Assembly (NCBI GenBank): GCA_014378105.1
Contig: JACMOI010000028.1
Coordinates: 1 to 39,890, forward strand
Length of the DNA: 39,890 nt
Source: Pseudopedobacter sp.
GTDB lineage: Bacteria > Bacteroidota > Bacteroidia > Sphingobacteriales > Sphingobacteriaceae
Direction: 5' to 3'
Part shown: piece by piece, positions 39,646 to 39,890 of the stretch
Layout: the number at the start of each line of letters is the position of its first letter
Numbering within the stretch: the stretch's first letter is position 1
Position numbers and translations under genes: made by a program
Notes under the pieces: generated by a model
What the model saw: the letters and a program-made list of their open reading frames with translations, nothing else
What the model was told of the DNA's origin: nothing
Databases searched by the model: none

Positions 39646-39890
39646 ATGAACAAACGCATGTTTGATGATTCCTTTAAAAAAATGGCCATAGATTTATCTA
39701 ACAGCAGAGGATCGGTAAAAGAGGTTGCAGAAGAGCTGGGTATCAACCACAGCCTATTGAGTAAATGGCGGCAACGAGGGTCAGAATCAAAACAGATTCC
39801 TGCTGTTTTGAGCGAAGACCAGAAAATGATTAAAAAGCTACAGAAAGAGCTGAAAGAGGCACAATTGGAGCGTGACATCTTAAAAAAGGC
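39646..39890 (+). CDS. IS3-family transposase OrfA, 3' end outside window
   Basis: 81 codons visible from the ATG at 39646. A helix-turn-helix of the HTH_Tnp_1 type lies at about 7-47 (FKKMAIDLSNSRGSVKEVAE, ELGINHSLLSKWRQRG), followed by a leucine-zipper-like coiled coil (LSEDQKMIKKLQKELKEAQL) and ERDILKKA, the normal run-up to the OrfA/OrfB junction in this family. OrfA binds the IS ends. A -1 frameshift onto orfB yields the OrfAB transposase; the heptamer for that is at 39882-39888. Confidence 0.92.
   Translation, partial: MNKRMFDDSFKKMAIDLSNSRGSVKEVAEELGINHSLLSKWRQRGSESKQIPAVLSEDQKMIKKLQKELKEAQLERDILKK
39882..39888 (+). promoter_or_regulatory. Probable -1 ribosomal frameshift heptamer in the IS
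   Basis: A_AAA_AAG in the correct phase relative to orfA: codons TTA-AAA-AAG with the heptamer starting at the last base of TTA. This is the classic slippery sequence of IS3-family elements. The usual downstream stimulatory structure lies outside the window. Confidence 0.7.

Larger units (their letters stand above)
39578..39890 (+). mobile_element. IS3-family insertion sequence, left part
   Basis: The left end is placed at TGGAGTTAGTACATTTGAC (39578), beginning TG as IS3-family ends do. The exact boundary is inferred from where GNAT similarity stops. About 68 bp later orfA begins, preceded by its own TAAATTTG box at 39633-39640. The element runs past the window edge, so orfB, the right inverted repeat and target duplication cannot be seen. 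Confidence 0.85.

Noticed and set aside
1-39890. tRNA, rRNA, CRISPR arrays, prophage or toxin-antitoxin modules
   Set aside because: Read for cloverleaf-like GC-rich stretches, regularly spaced repeats, phage structural genes and paired small ORFs; none could be supported.

Overview
The window is AT-rich DNA from a member of the Bacteroidota, most likely family Sphingobacteriaceae (Pedobacter-like). The evidence is SusC/SusD pairs, lipoproteins of the C-K-K type, DUF5686 outer-membrane proteins, a triple-tyrosine LuxR-type sensor, and promoter -7 boxes of the form TAnnTTTG. The genus is inferred from gene content and style only.

Region 1 (1-14284, all minus strand) is a polysaccharide utilisation locus. 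Reading downstream from the regulator, it holds a membrane-spanning LuxR-type sensor/regulator (11399-14284), a SusC porin, a SusD lipoprotein, a LamG-domain lipoprotein, two tandem GH144-type (Pfam Glycoamylase) glucanases, the wreck of a GH43-like gene, an SGNH esterase and a GH3 beta-glucosidase that runs off the left edge. GH144 plus GH3 points to beta-1,2-glucan as substrate. The model is: the surface LamG, SusD and GH144 lipoproteins bind and cut the glucan, SusC imports oligomers, and GH3 finishes them to glucose. The 250-bp regulator-susC gap carries three copies of a 9-mer (ACTACATCA) that could be operators. A 13-bp-stem hairpin separates the binding/transport genes from the enzyme genes.

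Region 2 (14377-19751) holds a TesA-like lipoprotein esterase divergent from a YbbA/YbbP-type ABC exporter pair, the tRNA hydroxylation rhodanese TrhO, and a 333-bp gene-free stretch with an 18-bp perfect palindrome.

Region 3 (19752-27239, plus strand) is accessory in character: two small membrane proteins, a 75-aa protein, a cupin, a VOC protein, a small lipoprotein, a secreted DsrE-like protein, a secreted amidohydrolase, a fused double-M42 peptidase whose N-terminal half has lost metal ligands, and a Pr6Pr-type membrane protein.

Region 4 (27217-31868, minus strand) holds two adjacent DUF5686 outer-membrane paralogues.

Region 5 (31956-39317, plus strand) is largely housekeeping: kbl, a textbook terminator, pheS, a Rieske-like lipoprotein without cluster ligands, a TetR regulator, cysE-cysM coupled by TAATG, an unlisted 43-codon ORF behind an almost ideal promoter whose -33 box sits in the loop of an 11-bp inverted repeat, rlmD, and a coupled 129-aa protein.

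Region 6 (39318-39890) holds a possible interspersed repeat, the first 55 or so codons of a GNAT acetyltransferase gene cut by an IS3-family element, and that element's orfA up to its A_AAA_AAG frameshift heptamer at the window edge.

No tRNA, rRNA, CRISPR array or prophage was seen. The best candidates for something new are the small ORF with its operator-like promoter and the regulator/repeat arrangement of the glucan locus.
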